Of a DNA stretch of 64,000 bases, positions 45,376 to 57,700 are shown one piece after another (position 1 is the first letter of the stretch; every line of letters begins with the position of its first letter). Source of the DNA: Liolophura sinensis (taxonomy: Eukaryota; Mollusca; Polyplacophora; Chitonida; Chitonidae); contig NC_088304.1 in assembly GCF_032854445.1 (NCBI RefSeq), positions 32,168,810 to 32,232,809 on the forward strand. The letters run 5' to 3'. The position numbers were made by a program, and so were the translations under genes. The notes beneath the pieces are model-generated. The model did no database searches, was not told where the DNA came from, and saw nothing but the letters and a program-made list of their open reading frames with translations.

Positions 45376-46550
45376 TCATGATGAGACTCTGCATATACGG
45401 AATGTGGGAACCAATGCATTATAAATTCCCACAATGCAATGGAGTTCACCATGTATTCTAGCAGATGATCGCTAATGCTGAACAAGGTGACTTTATGTTG
45501 TGCGGGTAGAAGGCCTTGAGCGACAATCCACAGCTCTGCGATAGAGCCATTATCATATGGGTTAACACGTTAACTACGAAAAGCCTCAAAGGTCGAACCT
45601 ATTGACAGCTGATTACAGTAATACTCTATTCGCGCACTGCCCCGCTATTGTAACCGCTTATTTGTATGTTAATTACACTGATTTGCAAATTCCACGATTC
45701 CTTACAGCCGTAAATATTTGGGCTCCTGATTTTGCCCTGATCAATAATCCGTTGACATGTCATATCAGCCATACGCTCACAAGCTTCAGAATTAGGGAGC
45801 AAATGACAGCAGTAATGAGATAACACAGAGGTTACATGCATGATAAATGCTTTTGCTGTGATCGTCATGTAGAGGACATATCGTATTTACCTTGTCTATT
45901 TAGCAACACTTTTGCGCTTGTTTATTTCCTTAGATTTTAAAGTAGTTTTAAGGAAAAGAAATACACAAATATGCAGTATATGTCAGAGGAAACGCGCATA
46001 AACATGCAATGTCCAGGAAAATAGTTCGATCTGATTTGTTTTTAGGGCCTGGAAGGGAAACAGGGTCCCATGAGGGCATTTCGGAGGTGGTGAAAATTGT
46101 CACCGATTTACCCAAGTAGTTCCAGTTTTACAGTGTATACTGCCGCAGTATATTTTATCATCCCCGCTGGTGTTTCTTCTGTATCAGTATGAAAACCCGC
46201 CTAGAGCATCGTTGTTGTGAAACACAATACTTCATAAAACCTTCAGTTGCATACTACTACATATGTACTACTTCAGTTCATAAAATACTGGTCAAATAAT
46301 ATTCTTTTACAATAAAATTTTAGTGTATTCTGTTCGCACTCTTTAGCTGCATAAAACAAAGATCACGTTTAAAGTGGTTGGGCCAGACCATGATTAAAAC
46401 AAATGTTTGCTGCGGGTAATCGTTAAATTCCAGCCGACTCGGGAAATGTGAAAATTTTCGAGAAATGTGAAAATTTCTTTCTTCGAGAGATATGCATTGC
46501 CGAACACGAATCAATGCGCTGCTCTGATTTACCGAAATTGGGTTCAGTAT

Positions 46551-46665
46551 TATATTTATTTATTTATTTATTTGATCGGCGTTTTACGCCGTACTCAAGA
46601 ATATTTCACTTATACGACGGCGGTCAACGACCATCCGCAGGTTGCTGAGAGACGATCCCACTTGC
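46551..46665 (-). mobile_element. SINE family A, internally deleted
   Basis: Reversed tail and 3' region (gttttacgccgtactcaaga, cgacggcggtcaa) jump directly to acgaccatccgcaggttgct. Confidence 0.85.
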
Positions 46666-46833
46666 ATTTTTGATAGTCCCCGAAACAATAATTGAGGCAT
46701 GAAAGAAAAACAGTAACAAGTCTCGGATGCAATGCACATGCGTTTTAACTAGCTCTCCCTTCAACTTAGTAAAAGATAGTTCTGCTTGCTATTCTCCAAA
46801 AATGTAATTCTCTGTACTTAATGATGCTTTCAG

Positions 46834-47066
46834 AACCTCCGTGGCTCAGTCGGTTAGCGCGCTAGCGCAGCGTAATGACCCAGGAGCCTCTCACCAATGC
46901 GGTCGCTGTGAGTTCAAGTCCAGCTCATGCTGGCTTCCTCTCCGGCCTTAAATGGGAAGGTCTGCCAGCAACCTGCGGATGGTCGTGGGTTTCCCCCGGG
47001 CTCTGCCCGGTTTCCATCCACCATAATGCTGGCCGCCGTCGTATAAGTGAAATATTCTTGAGTGGG
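46834..47066 (+). mobile_element. SINE family A, head complete, tail lost
   Basis: ACCTCCGTGGCTCAGTCGGT head with A box, GTGAGTTCAAGTCC B box, body to taagtgaaatattcttgagt, then unrelated sequence. The AAAT tail is missing. Confidence 0.9.
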
Positions 47067-47204
47067 ACTGGATTTCATATACGTGTGACCCTTTGCCAAC
47101 TATTCAACTGTTGTCACTGCTTTTGTTTTAGTCTCCATGCTGTAGTCTGTTATAATCTATAAGAATGTAAAATTCACGATTGTTACTAAGTCTACTATAC
47201 ATGT

Positions 47205-47700
47205 ACCTGTGTTGCAGTATTTCACTATTCACCTTTACTTTATAATGTTGTCACATCTGATTATTCGTCTTTATTTTATTATATTGTCATGTTTGATTAT
47301 TCCTCTTTGCTTTATTGTGTTGCCATATCTGAGTATTCGTATACTCAAGCACTTTAAAATCTTGCCATATCTGAGTATTCTTCTACACATGTAACATATT
47401 GTTGCTATACATATTGTCCCTATATTTACATTATTCATCTACACATATACGTTACAATGTTGCCTTATGTAATTATTCCTCTATACATGTACGTTATAAT
47501 GTTGCTATACCTGATTGTTTGTCTACACATGCACGTTATAATGTTGCCATATCTGATTATTCCTCTCCACATGTGTGTTATAATGTTGCCATATATCTGA
47601 TTGTTCCTATCCACATGTGTGTTATAATGTTGCCATATATCTGATTGTTCGTCTACACATGTACCTTATAATGTTGCCATATCTGATTGCTCATCTACAT
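47205..47700. repeat. About 42-bp minisatellite
   Basis: Units near GTTATAATGTTGCCATATCT, GATTATTCCTCTCCACATGT. Degenerate toward the left end. Confidence 0.85.
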
Positions 47701-47828
47701 TTCCATCTGTCTAGTTTTCTGTCCATAAGAATGTGGCTAAAATAAATCAGACAGCTATGCCTAATAAGGCTGCAAATTCGGCTTAGTCGTCTGTACGCCT
47801 GAATGTTCCCATGCGTATCCAATAGTGG

Positions 47829-48050
47829 CCCAGGATCACAAAGCAATCTCAGACTTAAGTCAAAATTTCAATCAATAAAATTTGGGATGTTCCATTCCGT
47901 TTTTTTAGCTGAAATTTGTTTTACAATAACTTACCCAGAATTTACATTCTCAAGCAATATTTTGACCTTGTTACGTAAGAAATAGCAATTTTAAAATGAT
48001 TTGAAATTTTGGCATAAGTCTAAAATCGCTTCGTGATACTGGAACCTGGT
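47829..48050. mobile_element. Foldback (MITE-like) element with about 45-bp arms
   Basis: Left arm begins CCAGGATCACAAAGCAATCT with AGTCAAAATTTCAA; the right arm complement reads TCACGAAGCGATTTTAGACT with GCCAAAATTTCAA. About 220 bp and no coding sequence. A single similar arm occurs at about 32450-32556. Confidence 0.75.
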
Positions 48051-48849
48051 GTAAGGTAAGTGATTTTTTAACGAACTTAAAAAGCGAATATCTATGGCAG
48101 ATGTAACATTATTGATTGACGAACCAGTGGAGGTAACAAAGTCTCGGGTGACCCCATAGTAACGCAATTGCGCGATCGCTAAATACAGACTCCATTTGTC
48201 GTTACACACTTCAACAGCCGAATGATGCTTAGCGCCGTGTTGGCCTCCACTCACCTTATCTATGTACATCATCAAGCGCTGCCATGGTCATGCATACCCA
48301 GCCTCATCAAAATCATACGACTTTCGGACCGAATTTCTAATGAGTGAGTAATTAGACAAACCATCTAAATTATTGCATATTTTTAATCGTCCGGCATAAA
48401 TCTCGCGCTGTCTTCGTCATTATAGCTGATTTGCCTACTAAAGGCATCATTGGTATTGCTGCCAGTTTTTACCTCCCAGTCACACGACTAATGTGTTCTG
48501 TAGAAAGACAAGATTGGTCAGCTTATGAGGCGCTCTCCATCCACCAGTCTTATTGCCATTTTCCATTTACCAGTAATCTCTCTATTTAGATGGTAACGTT
48601 GATATTCCCGCCAGGCCACTCCGTCCCATGTTGTCCAGGTTAGCCCCGCTGTAAACCCAGGCGCCGTCTCTATATATGCATTTAATACTTCCCCGAGACA
48701 GCAGACTTTTTTAGCCGGAAACTGGCCACTAGGTTAATAGATGGGGTCAAAGGTCACATCAACGTTTCAGCTGGACTTCTGAAGTCCTAATGAACAATTC
48801 CGTGCATAGCACTGAGTTCGTGTAAGGTTATTTACTGTAGAATATACAT

Positions 48850-50957
48850 TTTGCTGACCTGCTATATGGCCTTACACTATGTTTGTGGTTTCCTATAATT
48901 TACACAGTGTGTTGCTGGCCTGCTATATGGTCTCCTATAAGATCTTACACAATGTGTTGCTGGCCTGCTATATGGTCTTACACTATGTTTGTGGTTTCCT
49001 ATAAAATCCTACACTGTGTGTTGCTGGCCTGCTGAATAGTTTCTTATAAGATGTCACACTGTGTTGCTGACCTGCTATATGGTCTCTCATTATGTTTGTG
49101 GTTTATTATAAGATCTTACACTGTGTGTTGCTGGCCTGCTATATGGTCTCCTATAAGATCTTACACTGTGTGTTACTCACCTGCTATATGGTCTCGCATT
49201 ATGTTTGTGGTTTATTATACGATCTCACACTGTGTGTTGCAGACCTGCTATATAGTGTCACATTATGTTTGTGGCTTCTATAAGATCTTATACTGTGTGT
49301 TGCTGGCCTGCTATATGGTCTCACATTATGTTTGTGACTTCTATAAGAGCTCACACTGTGTGTTGCTGACCTGGTATATGGTCTCACATTATGTTTGTGG
49401 TTTATTATAAGATCTCACACTGTTTGTTGATGACCTGCTATATGGTCTCCTATAAGATCCTACACTGTGTGTTGCTGGCCTGCTATATGGCATCACATTA
49501 TGTTTGTGGTTTATTATAAGATCTTACACTGTGCGTTGCTGGCCCGATATATGGTCTCCTGTAAGATCTTACACTGTGTGTTGGTGACGTGCTATATGGT
49601 CTCCTTTAAGATTTTACACTGTGTGTTGGTGACCTGCTATATGGTCTCCTATAAGATCTTACACTGTTTGTTCCTGGCCTGCTATATGGTCTCACATTAT
49701 GTTTGTGGCTTCTATAAGGTCTAGCGCAGCTAGAGGAGTCTCTCAGCAATGCGGTCGCTGTGAGTTCCAGCTCATGCTGGCTTCCTCTCCGGTAATACGT
49801 GGGCAGGTCTCTCAGCAACCGGCGGATGGTCGTGGGTTTCCCCCGGGCTGTGCCCGGTTTTCACCCACCATAATGCTCTCCGCCGTTGTATAAGTGAAAT
49901 ATTCTTGAGTACGGCGTAAAACACCAATCAAATTAAAGTCAAATCAAATCTATAAGATCTCACACTGTGTGTTGCTGACCTGCTATATGGCCTCACATTA
50001 TGTTTGTGGTTTATTATAAGATCTTACACTGTGTGTTGCTGACCTGCTATATGGTCCCACATTATATTTGTGGCTTCTATAAGATCTCACACTGTGTCTT
50101 GGTGACCTGCTATATGGTCTCACATTATCTTTGTGGTTTATTATAAGATCTAACACTGTGTGTTGCTGGCCTGCTATATGGTCTCCTATAAGATCCTACA
50201 CTGTGTGTTGCTGACCTGTTATATAGCCTCACATTATGTTTGTGGTTTATTATAAGATCTTACACGGTGTGTTGCTGGCCTGCTATATGATCTCACATTA
50301 TGTTTGTGGTTTCTATAAGATCTCACACTGTGTGTTGCTGACCTGGTATATGGTCTCACATTATGTTTGTGGTTTATTATAAGATCTTACACTGTGTGTT
50401 AGTGGCCTGATACATGGTCTCCTATAAGAACTTGCACCGTGTGTTGCTGACCAGCTATATGGTCTCCAAAAAGATCTTACATTGTGTGTTGCTGGCCTGC
50501 TATATGGTTTCCTATAAGATCTCATACTGTGTGTTGCTGACGTGCTATATGGCCTCACATTATGTTTGTGGTTTATTATAAGATCTTACACTGTGTGTTA
50601 GTGACCTGATATATGGTCTCCTATAAGATCTTGCACTGTGTGTTGCTGACCTGCTATATGGTCTCCTATAAGATCCTACACTGTGTGTTGCTGGCCTGCT
50701 ATATGGTCTTACATTATGTTTGTGGCTTCTATAAGATTTTACACTGTGTGTTAGTGACCTGATATATGGTCTCCTATAAGAGCTTGCACTGTGTGTTGCT
50801 GACCTGCTATATGGCCTCACATTATGTTGGTGGTTTATTACAAGATCTTACACTGTGTGTTTGTGACGTGCTATATGGTCTCCTATAAGATTTTACACTG
50901 TGTGTTGCTGGCCTACTATATGGTCTCACATTATGTTTGTGGCTTTCTATAAGATCT
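48850..50957. repeat. Large compound minisatellite, intergenic
   Basis: Modules TTATAAGATCTTACACTGTG, TGTTGCTGGCCTGCTATATG, GTCTCACATTATGTTTGTGG alternate in two lengths, depending on whether the ATTATGTTTGTGG module is present. More than 30 copies, interrupted by a SINE at 49722-49950. Confidence 0.93.
49722..49950 (+). mobile_element. SINE family A inside the minisatellite
   Basis: Head shortened (agcgcagctagaggagtctc), B region gtcgctgtgagttccagctc, body and tail acggcgtaaaacaccaatca. It splits a TCTATAAGATCT module of the array. Confidence 0.88.
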
Positions 50958-51298
50958 ACCGGTCCGGATAGCACAGTTGATAGGGTTAGATCCAGAATCA
51001 ATCCTGGGTCGAGTCACATCTAAGACTTTAAAAGAAGAAGTTGTGACTCCCTAGCTTGGCGTTCAGCATGAAGATGGTGCAACGACTGGTTGACCCTTAT
51101 TCAGTATAATGGCTCGGGCGGGGCGACTAACTTGCCTTCGGCAATTCGTCTCAGTGAAGCAGCACTAGAGAAAAGAGCGGTGGAAATCCGTCTTGCGACA
51201 AGGAGACACATTACATACACCCTAAGGATTCCTTCGTCGTCATATGACTGAAAAATTGTTGAGTACGATGTTAAACCCCACTCACTCACTCACTCACT
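50958..51298 (+). mobile_element. SINE family B, full length, inside the minisatellite
   Basis: Head GGTCCGGATAGCACAGTTGA, B-box-like GGGTCGAGTC, inner gaagcagcactagagaaaag and ggtggaaatccgtc, tail ATATGACTGAAAAATTGTTG and (CACT)n. Array modules resume at 51299-51378. Confidence 0.88.
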
Positions 51299-51589
51299 CC
51301 TATAAGATCTTACACTGTGTGTTGCTGGCTTGCTATATGGTCTCCTATAAGATCTTACACTGTGTGTTGCTGGCCATCTAAATGTTAAGTAGTCCCTACT
51401 AGTGCATATGGATACAGGTCTCTGTAGCTATAGGCCCGCAGTGCACATGCAACCACGTACGCTTAAAGACCTTTTAACCTCGTGCTCCAGTTTTCTTTAC
51501 TACGATCGAATAACATATAATCCCGTTCCACTATTAGTCATTTCTTGATAGTTATTTAAAAGTTCAACTACAAAGCTGATCTCGCTGCA

Positions 51590-52070
51590 TGGCTAGTCCT
51601 TTGGTGCCTTATCAGTGACTCGAAGGGGAAAGGTTCAAATCCAGCTCTTGCTGGTTTGGTTGTGTTGTTTTCAGGGACAGGTTTGACATGGTTAGGCGTT
51701 TGTTATCTTGACGTGCATACTCTAAAAAAAAACAATCTGTAAATTTTAAGAGAAAGTCTGTTGTGTTGAGTGATGCTAGAATGCAGTCTGTTACACGTTA
51801 TTTTGTTAACAATATCACACATACTCTATTAATTCAACCTAAAGATTCTATTAGACTAACAGGATATACTGTTGAATATGACAAAGCATATTATGTTGTA
51901 ATAACAGAATACATTCTAGTATCACTCAGACAACAGACTTTCTGTTAAAATTAACAGGGTGTATATAGACTTTCTTTGCCTTACTCCCAATTAACTCTAC
52001 CGACATCGCCGCAATATAAGTGAAAAATTCTTGAGAAATATAGGCTGGAAACTCAAATCAAATAACTGTA
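51590..52070 (+). repeat. SINE family C split by a foldback element
   Basis: 51590-51720 has ggttcaaatccagctcttgc (B-box region); 51975-52070 has taccgacatcgccgcaatat and taagtgaaaaattcttgaga. The foldback at 51737-51957 lies between the halves. Confidence 0.5.
51737..51957. mobile_element. Foldback (MITE-like) element with about 55-bp arms
   Basis: Left arm AAATTTTAAGAGAAAGTCTG, TTG, GAGTGATGCTAGAATG; right-arm complement AATTTTAACAGAAAGTCTGT, TGAGTGATACTAGAATG. About 220 bp with no coding sequence. Confidence 0.82.
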
Positions 52071-53140
52071 AATAAAATTGGTTGCTAAAATTATGCCTTT
52101 TCCGCCTTCAGGCAGCGAAAGTAGGCTACTATTCTAACCAGATATAGGGTCAAGAAAAAAAAATAACATATTCAGGCATGTTTTTGTGACTTTTAACTGT
52201 TGTTAATCAGTTGTAAACCCTTCAAATGTCAGATATTTGTCGTAACAGTTCACTGTGCAAAGTGTTCAAAACTACATGTATATATTTTATATGCCATCCA
52301 TACATGTATATGTATATGGTTACTATACACACCCATGTAGGTCTCTTAGGCTTATATGGAGTAGCTGCTGTTACAAATAAAGGCCTAGTTCAGCAGTCGT
52401 ATACGTATATACAGTGACTAAATAGCCGTTGATGTCGCAATTATATTTTACTGACGTCACAGAAACTTCAAACACGTGCGGTACGTGACATGAATACCTT
52501 TCGTCATTTTTACTAGTCTGATATTTCAATACACCCTGACGACAGAAGTGAAAGAAGAAAAAGAAATGGGCTAACCCGACCAACGGATTATTTTCCGGTT
52601 ATTTTCTTATATATCGGGTAAGAATAGTTGTGCGAGTGATTATCTCAATTTCTACTGTAGATTTCATGGCATTAATAACGTCAACGATCGTTTAAGCCGT
52701 AGCTCTTTTCCGGGTTGTTGGTGTCACAACAACAACAACAACATGAGTGTTACGGGAGTTGACGTGTGTTATTGAGCACCACGACGACAAGCCACATCAG
52801 GTGATTAAACATTTCAAAATGACATATGAAGGGCTTACTATTTAGTAAATGAGTAAATCATCTCTAGCCATGTATAAGGAAATATATAAAACTGTGTTGA
52901 AGGCGGTGGCTATGATCGTATAAATTAGGCCTCTGAGAAAACAAAACAAAAAAAAAGGAAGACAGTTCTGTCATTGGAATGAGGGTGTGAATCATGAGAT
53001 AGTGGATCACATGATAGCCTTTCCAAAACATGAAATATGATATGATCCAGCAAGCAGTCTTATAATTCGACAAGAAGTGACCAAATTTACTTGGTTTTGA
53101 TTGTAACAGATTACACTGCGTACAATGGGATCATGTCAAA

Positions 53141-53625
53141 ATGCCCTCTAGCAAGAACACTCTCTACTTAGACACCCTCTACCTAAATGCCAGGTGCCCA
53201 ACGTGTGGGCAGTTGACAGTCTACAATAACAACATTGGTCAGTCACAGAGTGCCATGTACGTGTCCCTGTATTGCCCTGTAAGCCTAGGTATTTTTGGAA
53301 GTGTGTGACAAATATCAGTAGTCCTGTCTGTGTAACCTTTGTCAGAAATATCATGTCCACAACAGATCACCATGTTCATTTCTCTATACGACAACAGTCA
53401 TATTCACAGGCAGTCAGTTTACCAACTTTAAAGTCCAGAAATTATTTATATTTTACAATAGTAAAATTAGCAACATTTATATGCCATGTATACATAGAAC
53501 ACATATTAAATCCATGCAATATGATCAAAGGCATACATCGAATCCCATGTGGCTAGCTTGAACATGCATTATCTGTAGAGGGCATTTAGGTAGAGGTGTT
53601 CTGACTAGAGGGTGCTCTAACTGTA
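53141..53625. mobile_element. Foldback element with about 50-bp arms
   Basis: Left arm ATGCCCTCTAGCAAGAACAC, ACCCTCTACCTAAATGCC; right-arm complement CACCCTCTAGTCAGAACACC, TCTACCTAAATGCCCTC. Interior of about 370 bp shows no protein that I recognise. Confidence 0.7.
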
Positions 53626-54451
53626 ATTCCATACAATCGTGCAGTGCCCAGCGCTGGTTATATATACTTCCGCGAGGATAATTTCACTGAAATAACGGCT
53701 CAAACCCTACCCTACATTTGGTATTTACTGATTCCCGAAGTGTACACGTATCACAGACAGTATCAGTAAACCATCTGTTAACAACAATCCAGCCATTTGA
53801 ACTTTCGAATCAAGTTACACCAGCATTCACCATGTTTTGAATTCAAACTTCCACCTATCCCGGGGCATGACATCAGTTGGCCGTTCAAGAATTCTTTCCA
53901 ACATGACTTTTCATTATGAATTTATTTGTTTTTATTATTATTATTATTATTATTTTGATTGCCTTCAGATGTAAGGGTACTGTAGACATTGGCATGGCGG
54001 AATATTTCCATTCAAAACATGGTGGAAGAACACGTCCAAAAAGAAAGATTGCCTTCATGAATGAATACATGTATGAATAATTTTATGAAACTGCTGTTTT
54101 TGATTCATTATGAAGGGCCTAAGTTCGGCCTCTTGACAAGCCCTACATACAGATGAAATCCTAAGGTATATGCTTAAGTACCACACTGGGAATGTCCATG
54201 GATGAGGAACCCACTTGAAGCCCTATCTATACAAAATTTATTTGTATCAAAGTTATCACACTGTAATATATTAAAAACTATAGCACTGAGTTTGGTACCA
54301 GGTACAATAACAGTCTATGTGTACGTGCATGTGTTAATGGATAGAAGGTTAAACAAAAACTTTTTGGTGTCCTTAAAATAAATAGTAAATACAGAAATGA
54401 ATGATAAACTGTACATATATTTTCTCACTGCTCTGTTATTGTTTTTTCCAG

Positions 54452-54564
54452 GTCATCTTGTACATGATTGTCCAAAGGGCTTGATATACGTTAATGTAGA
54501 GCAAAAGACAAGAAACAAAGACAAGAAGACAGAGTGTACTGCCTGAGTGCATGTTAAGACTGTT
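54452..54564 (+). other. VPS37 5' untranslated part of first coding exon
   Basis: A strong acceptor (TGTTATTGTTTTTTCCAG) ends at 54451. From there to the ATG at 54565 there is an in-frame TGA at 54544-54546, so translation cannot begin upstream in this exon. At least one non-coding exon must lie further 5'; I could not place it. Confidence 0.6.
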
Positions 54565-54795
54565 ATGTACCATCCACCTGGTAGCTACTATGGGTATGGG
54601 GCAGGCCCACCCCGACCATTGCCCTATGAGCCAGCACCCCCAAGCGAAACTCCAGCTAGTTCAGCTAGACAGTCGCTGCCCCCAACGGACGAGGTAGCAG
54701 CGACAGCTTTACTCAAGCATCTGGATAAGCAGGAGCTGCAGGGACTGCTAGATGATGAGTCCAAACTACAGGACCTTGTTGATGATCTCTCTCAG
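54565..54795 (+). CDS. VPS37B/C-like: VPS37 coding exon 1
   Basis: Starts MYHPPGSYYGYGAGPP and ends DDLSQ at a CAG/GTATGC donor, phase 0, 77 codons. Holds the Pro/Gly/Tyr-rich leader and the first helix of Mod(r). The ATG is the first in frame after the TGA at 54544. Confidence 0.9.
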
Positions 54796-57700
54796 GTATG
54801 CATGTTGTGGAGAACAGGTGAAGCTGAAGGGAGTGAGTGTTTTTTCATCATTTGAATACCAGGCTGAAATGCTCCAAATAGCCTGCATGTAACATAACAT
54901 GGTTATATGGATGACAACTCCACTTTATTCTGTGACTGATGTAAACTTGCACTACACTGGTATCAATACAAGAACATTGCTCACAGAATAAATAGTGGTT
55001 GTCATTCAATTCACATAACCTTGTTATATTATCCACTTTTCCAGGGTCCCCATTTTTGGTCAAATGGTTAGAGCATTCGCCTCGCAGTTGAGAGATCTGG
55101 GATCAACCCCTGGTGTGGTCATACCAAAGACTTTAAAAATGCTATTCGTTACTGCCTTGCTTGGCACTCAGCACTGAGAGGTTAGGCTAGGGAACAGGGC
55201 TGGTTGGCCCTGTGTCGTTATAATATGACTGGGGGGTGTCATGTATGGTGTCTTCAGCATGATACTTGAATGGTGGCAGCACTTTGGTGGCATGAACTAA
55301 GAAGCCTAATGGCTTGCCGACGTCATATGCCTGAAAATTGTTAATTAAGACGTAAACTAATACCTCAAGCTTACACACATTCATACATACTTTTTTTCCA
55401 TCTTTCTGAAACAGAGGTAAGTGGCCTGCTTTTAGGTGCAGGATGACATAGCAGATAAGCAAAAATTTATTTGAAAGAATAATTCTTGAATTCTACATTA
55501 CCAGTAAAGCCACTTACTTTGCCTGATTCTGAGGGCTTTCCTGTTCTGTGAGAGGTGTTTACTGATTCATTTTGCGCGTGCATGTATTTTCACAGCAAAA
55601 GCTGCCATAGCCATAAATATCATAGCAGGTTCCACAAGCCTGCCATGCTTTATGTAATCATGAAAAGACAACAATGTTTAAAAAGTTACAAGCTGTTCAG
55701 TTCAGCTTTCATGCTGTTGTTAGGTTTGAGAATTTTCCTTTTCAAAAGAAATTTTTAACTTTCAGTCTTTATAAGTAGTTGCGTTGGTCCGAATGTAAAC
55801 CTGATCACATACAGTGTAGGTATATGGTATATAGACTGACGAATGACACAAACGCTAAGGTTAATTCATTCTAAATGGTATTCCAATTTTAGTATGATGA
55901 ATTTTATGTTAATATAGGTAAGAAATATCCAAATGGAGAGGGAGACATTGCTGGCATTCAACAAAAGTGCAGCAGAGCACAACCTAACGTATCAGCCTCA
56001 GCTGGAGAAGCTGAAGGGAGAGGTGGCCTCGGGTCATGAGGAAGTCAGAAGGTTACAAGGGGTGTTAGAAGAGGACCGTGCCCAACTCTGTAAGTCCGCA
56101 AGATAGTTTTTAATTATGTGTTTGATTGATTGGTGTTTGGTGCCCATACTGAAGAATGTTTTACTTTTACCACAACGACCAACGTTATGGTGGGAGGAAG
56201 CCGGGCAGAACCAGGGATTAACCCACGACCATCCACGGGCTGCTGACAGACTTACGAGCCTGCTTATTAGCCAGCATGAACTGGACTTGGACTCTCAGCG
56301 ACCGCGTGGATAAGAGGCTGTTGGGTGTGTGTTAGCACTGGCATGCTAACCACCTCAGCCACAAGATACTTATATGTCATCATAAAATACAGCCTCAGGG
56401 TTTTGACCCTGGTCAAAAATGGTAAGAGAGAGAGAGAAACTCCGGAGAAATCTTATTTGGATATGATGACTAGTTTAGTGGGGTACAAGATAAGTATTAG
56501 ACTATTTCTGTTTTTTGGTTAAATCATGAACTACTTGACTCTGTAAGGGTTTCATTCTTTTTAAGGGCAATACCAATTTAAATTGTCGTTTTGTTGGCAA
56601 GCCAACACTAAAAAATCCAAAAGTGGAATAAAATAAAATGAAAAATTCATGTTTTTTTATTGTTTGATATTGATAATTTGAAATTCTTTTTTAAGTGGTT
56701 TTCTATCATGTAAAGAGGTCTTCAGTAACAAAAATTGCTGGCCCAGTCCACATTTCCCACAAATTTGGTGATTTTTAAGGTTTAGTTTTATGTTTAAACT
56801 CTCCTCCGACAGTAAAATATGATTCTGCTTGTAAAACAACAATTTAAATTAATGTGGCCTAAATTACTGAATTTATCTGTATTTCTGTTATCTTCATTTG
56901 TGAAACAAAATATTGTAGGAATATAAATTAATTGATATGTTTAAGGAGTTAAATGAAAAGTGAAATTTTCGTTAAAAAATATAAATAAACATGTATGTAG
57001 AAATACAAATACACAAACTATACTTCAGTGTTCTGAAGTTCAAATCCACCTTAATGAAACAAGTCAAACAGCATACTTTAAGTTCTTGCCGTGGATATGT
57101 TGATATATGACTGTGTCTGGGAGTGTTTTCTACATCACATAAACACTTGTGTGTAGAAACACATTCTTAGAGTGGAAATGACAGATGTCTATAAAACATT
57201 AATGCAACACTGTGTGCACAGCTAAATATTCATTCATTACTGAACTGGACTCCTAAAGGTTGCATACTAAATTGTTTTCCAAGCGCCCTTCATATCACTC
57301 CCATATTTGTGACCAGACTTTAAAGAGTGTACTACTGGTGCTTTCTGGACACAGAAAGTGGAGGATTTGTCTGGGTTTACATATGTCTGGGAAGTACAGT
57401 AGAGTGATCTTAAGCTTCTTAAAAAAGCTTATAAAAATAAATTGATTGTTGTTTACAGCATACTCAGAAATATTTGACTTATACGAACAAAACCCATGAG
57501 CGTCAGCATATTGCTGGAAATTGTTTTGATTGGTGTTTTACGGTGTAGTGAAGAATAGTTCACTTACACAACATCGGCCAGCATTATGATGGGAGGAAAC
57601 CGGGCAGAGCCCGGTGAAAAACCACGACCATATGCAGGTTGCTGGCAGACCTTTCCACGTATAGCCAGTGATGGAGCCAGCATGAACTGGAATTGAACAT

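Larger units (their letters stand above)
41367..54451. other. SERT-VPS37 intergenic region (13 kb)
   Basis: Lies between two divergently transcribed genes and presumably holds both promoters and a non-coding VPS37 exon. Apart from the repeats listed, I find no conserved coding sequence. Simple repeats: (CAA)n at 52723-52742 and (ATT)n at 53932-53958. Confidence 0.6.

Noticed and set aside
46834-46930. Functional tRNA gene
   Set aside because: A and B boxes are present, but the sequence continues into the SINE body, and I see no clear acceptor stem or anticodon loop. It is a SINE head.
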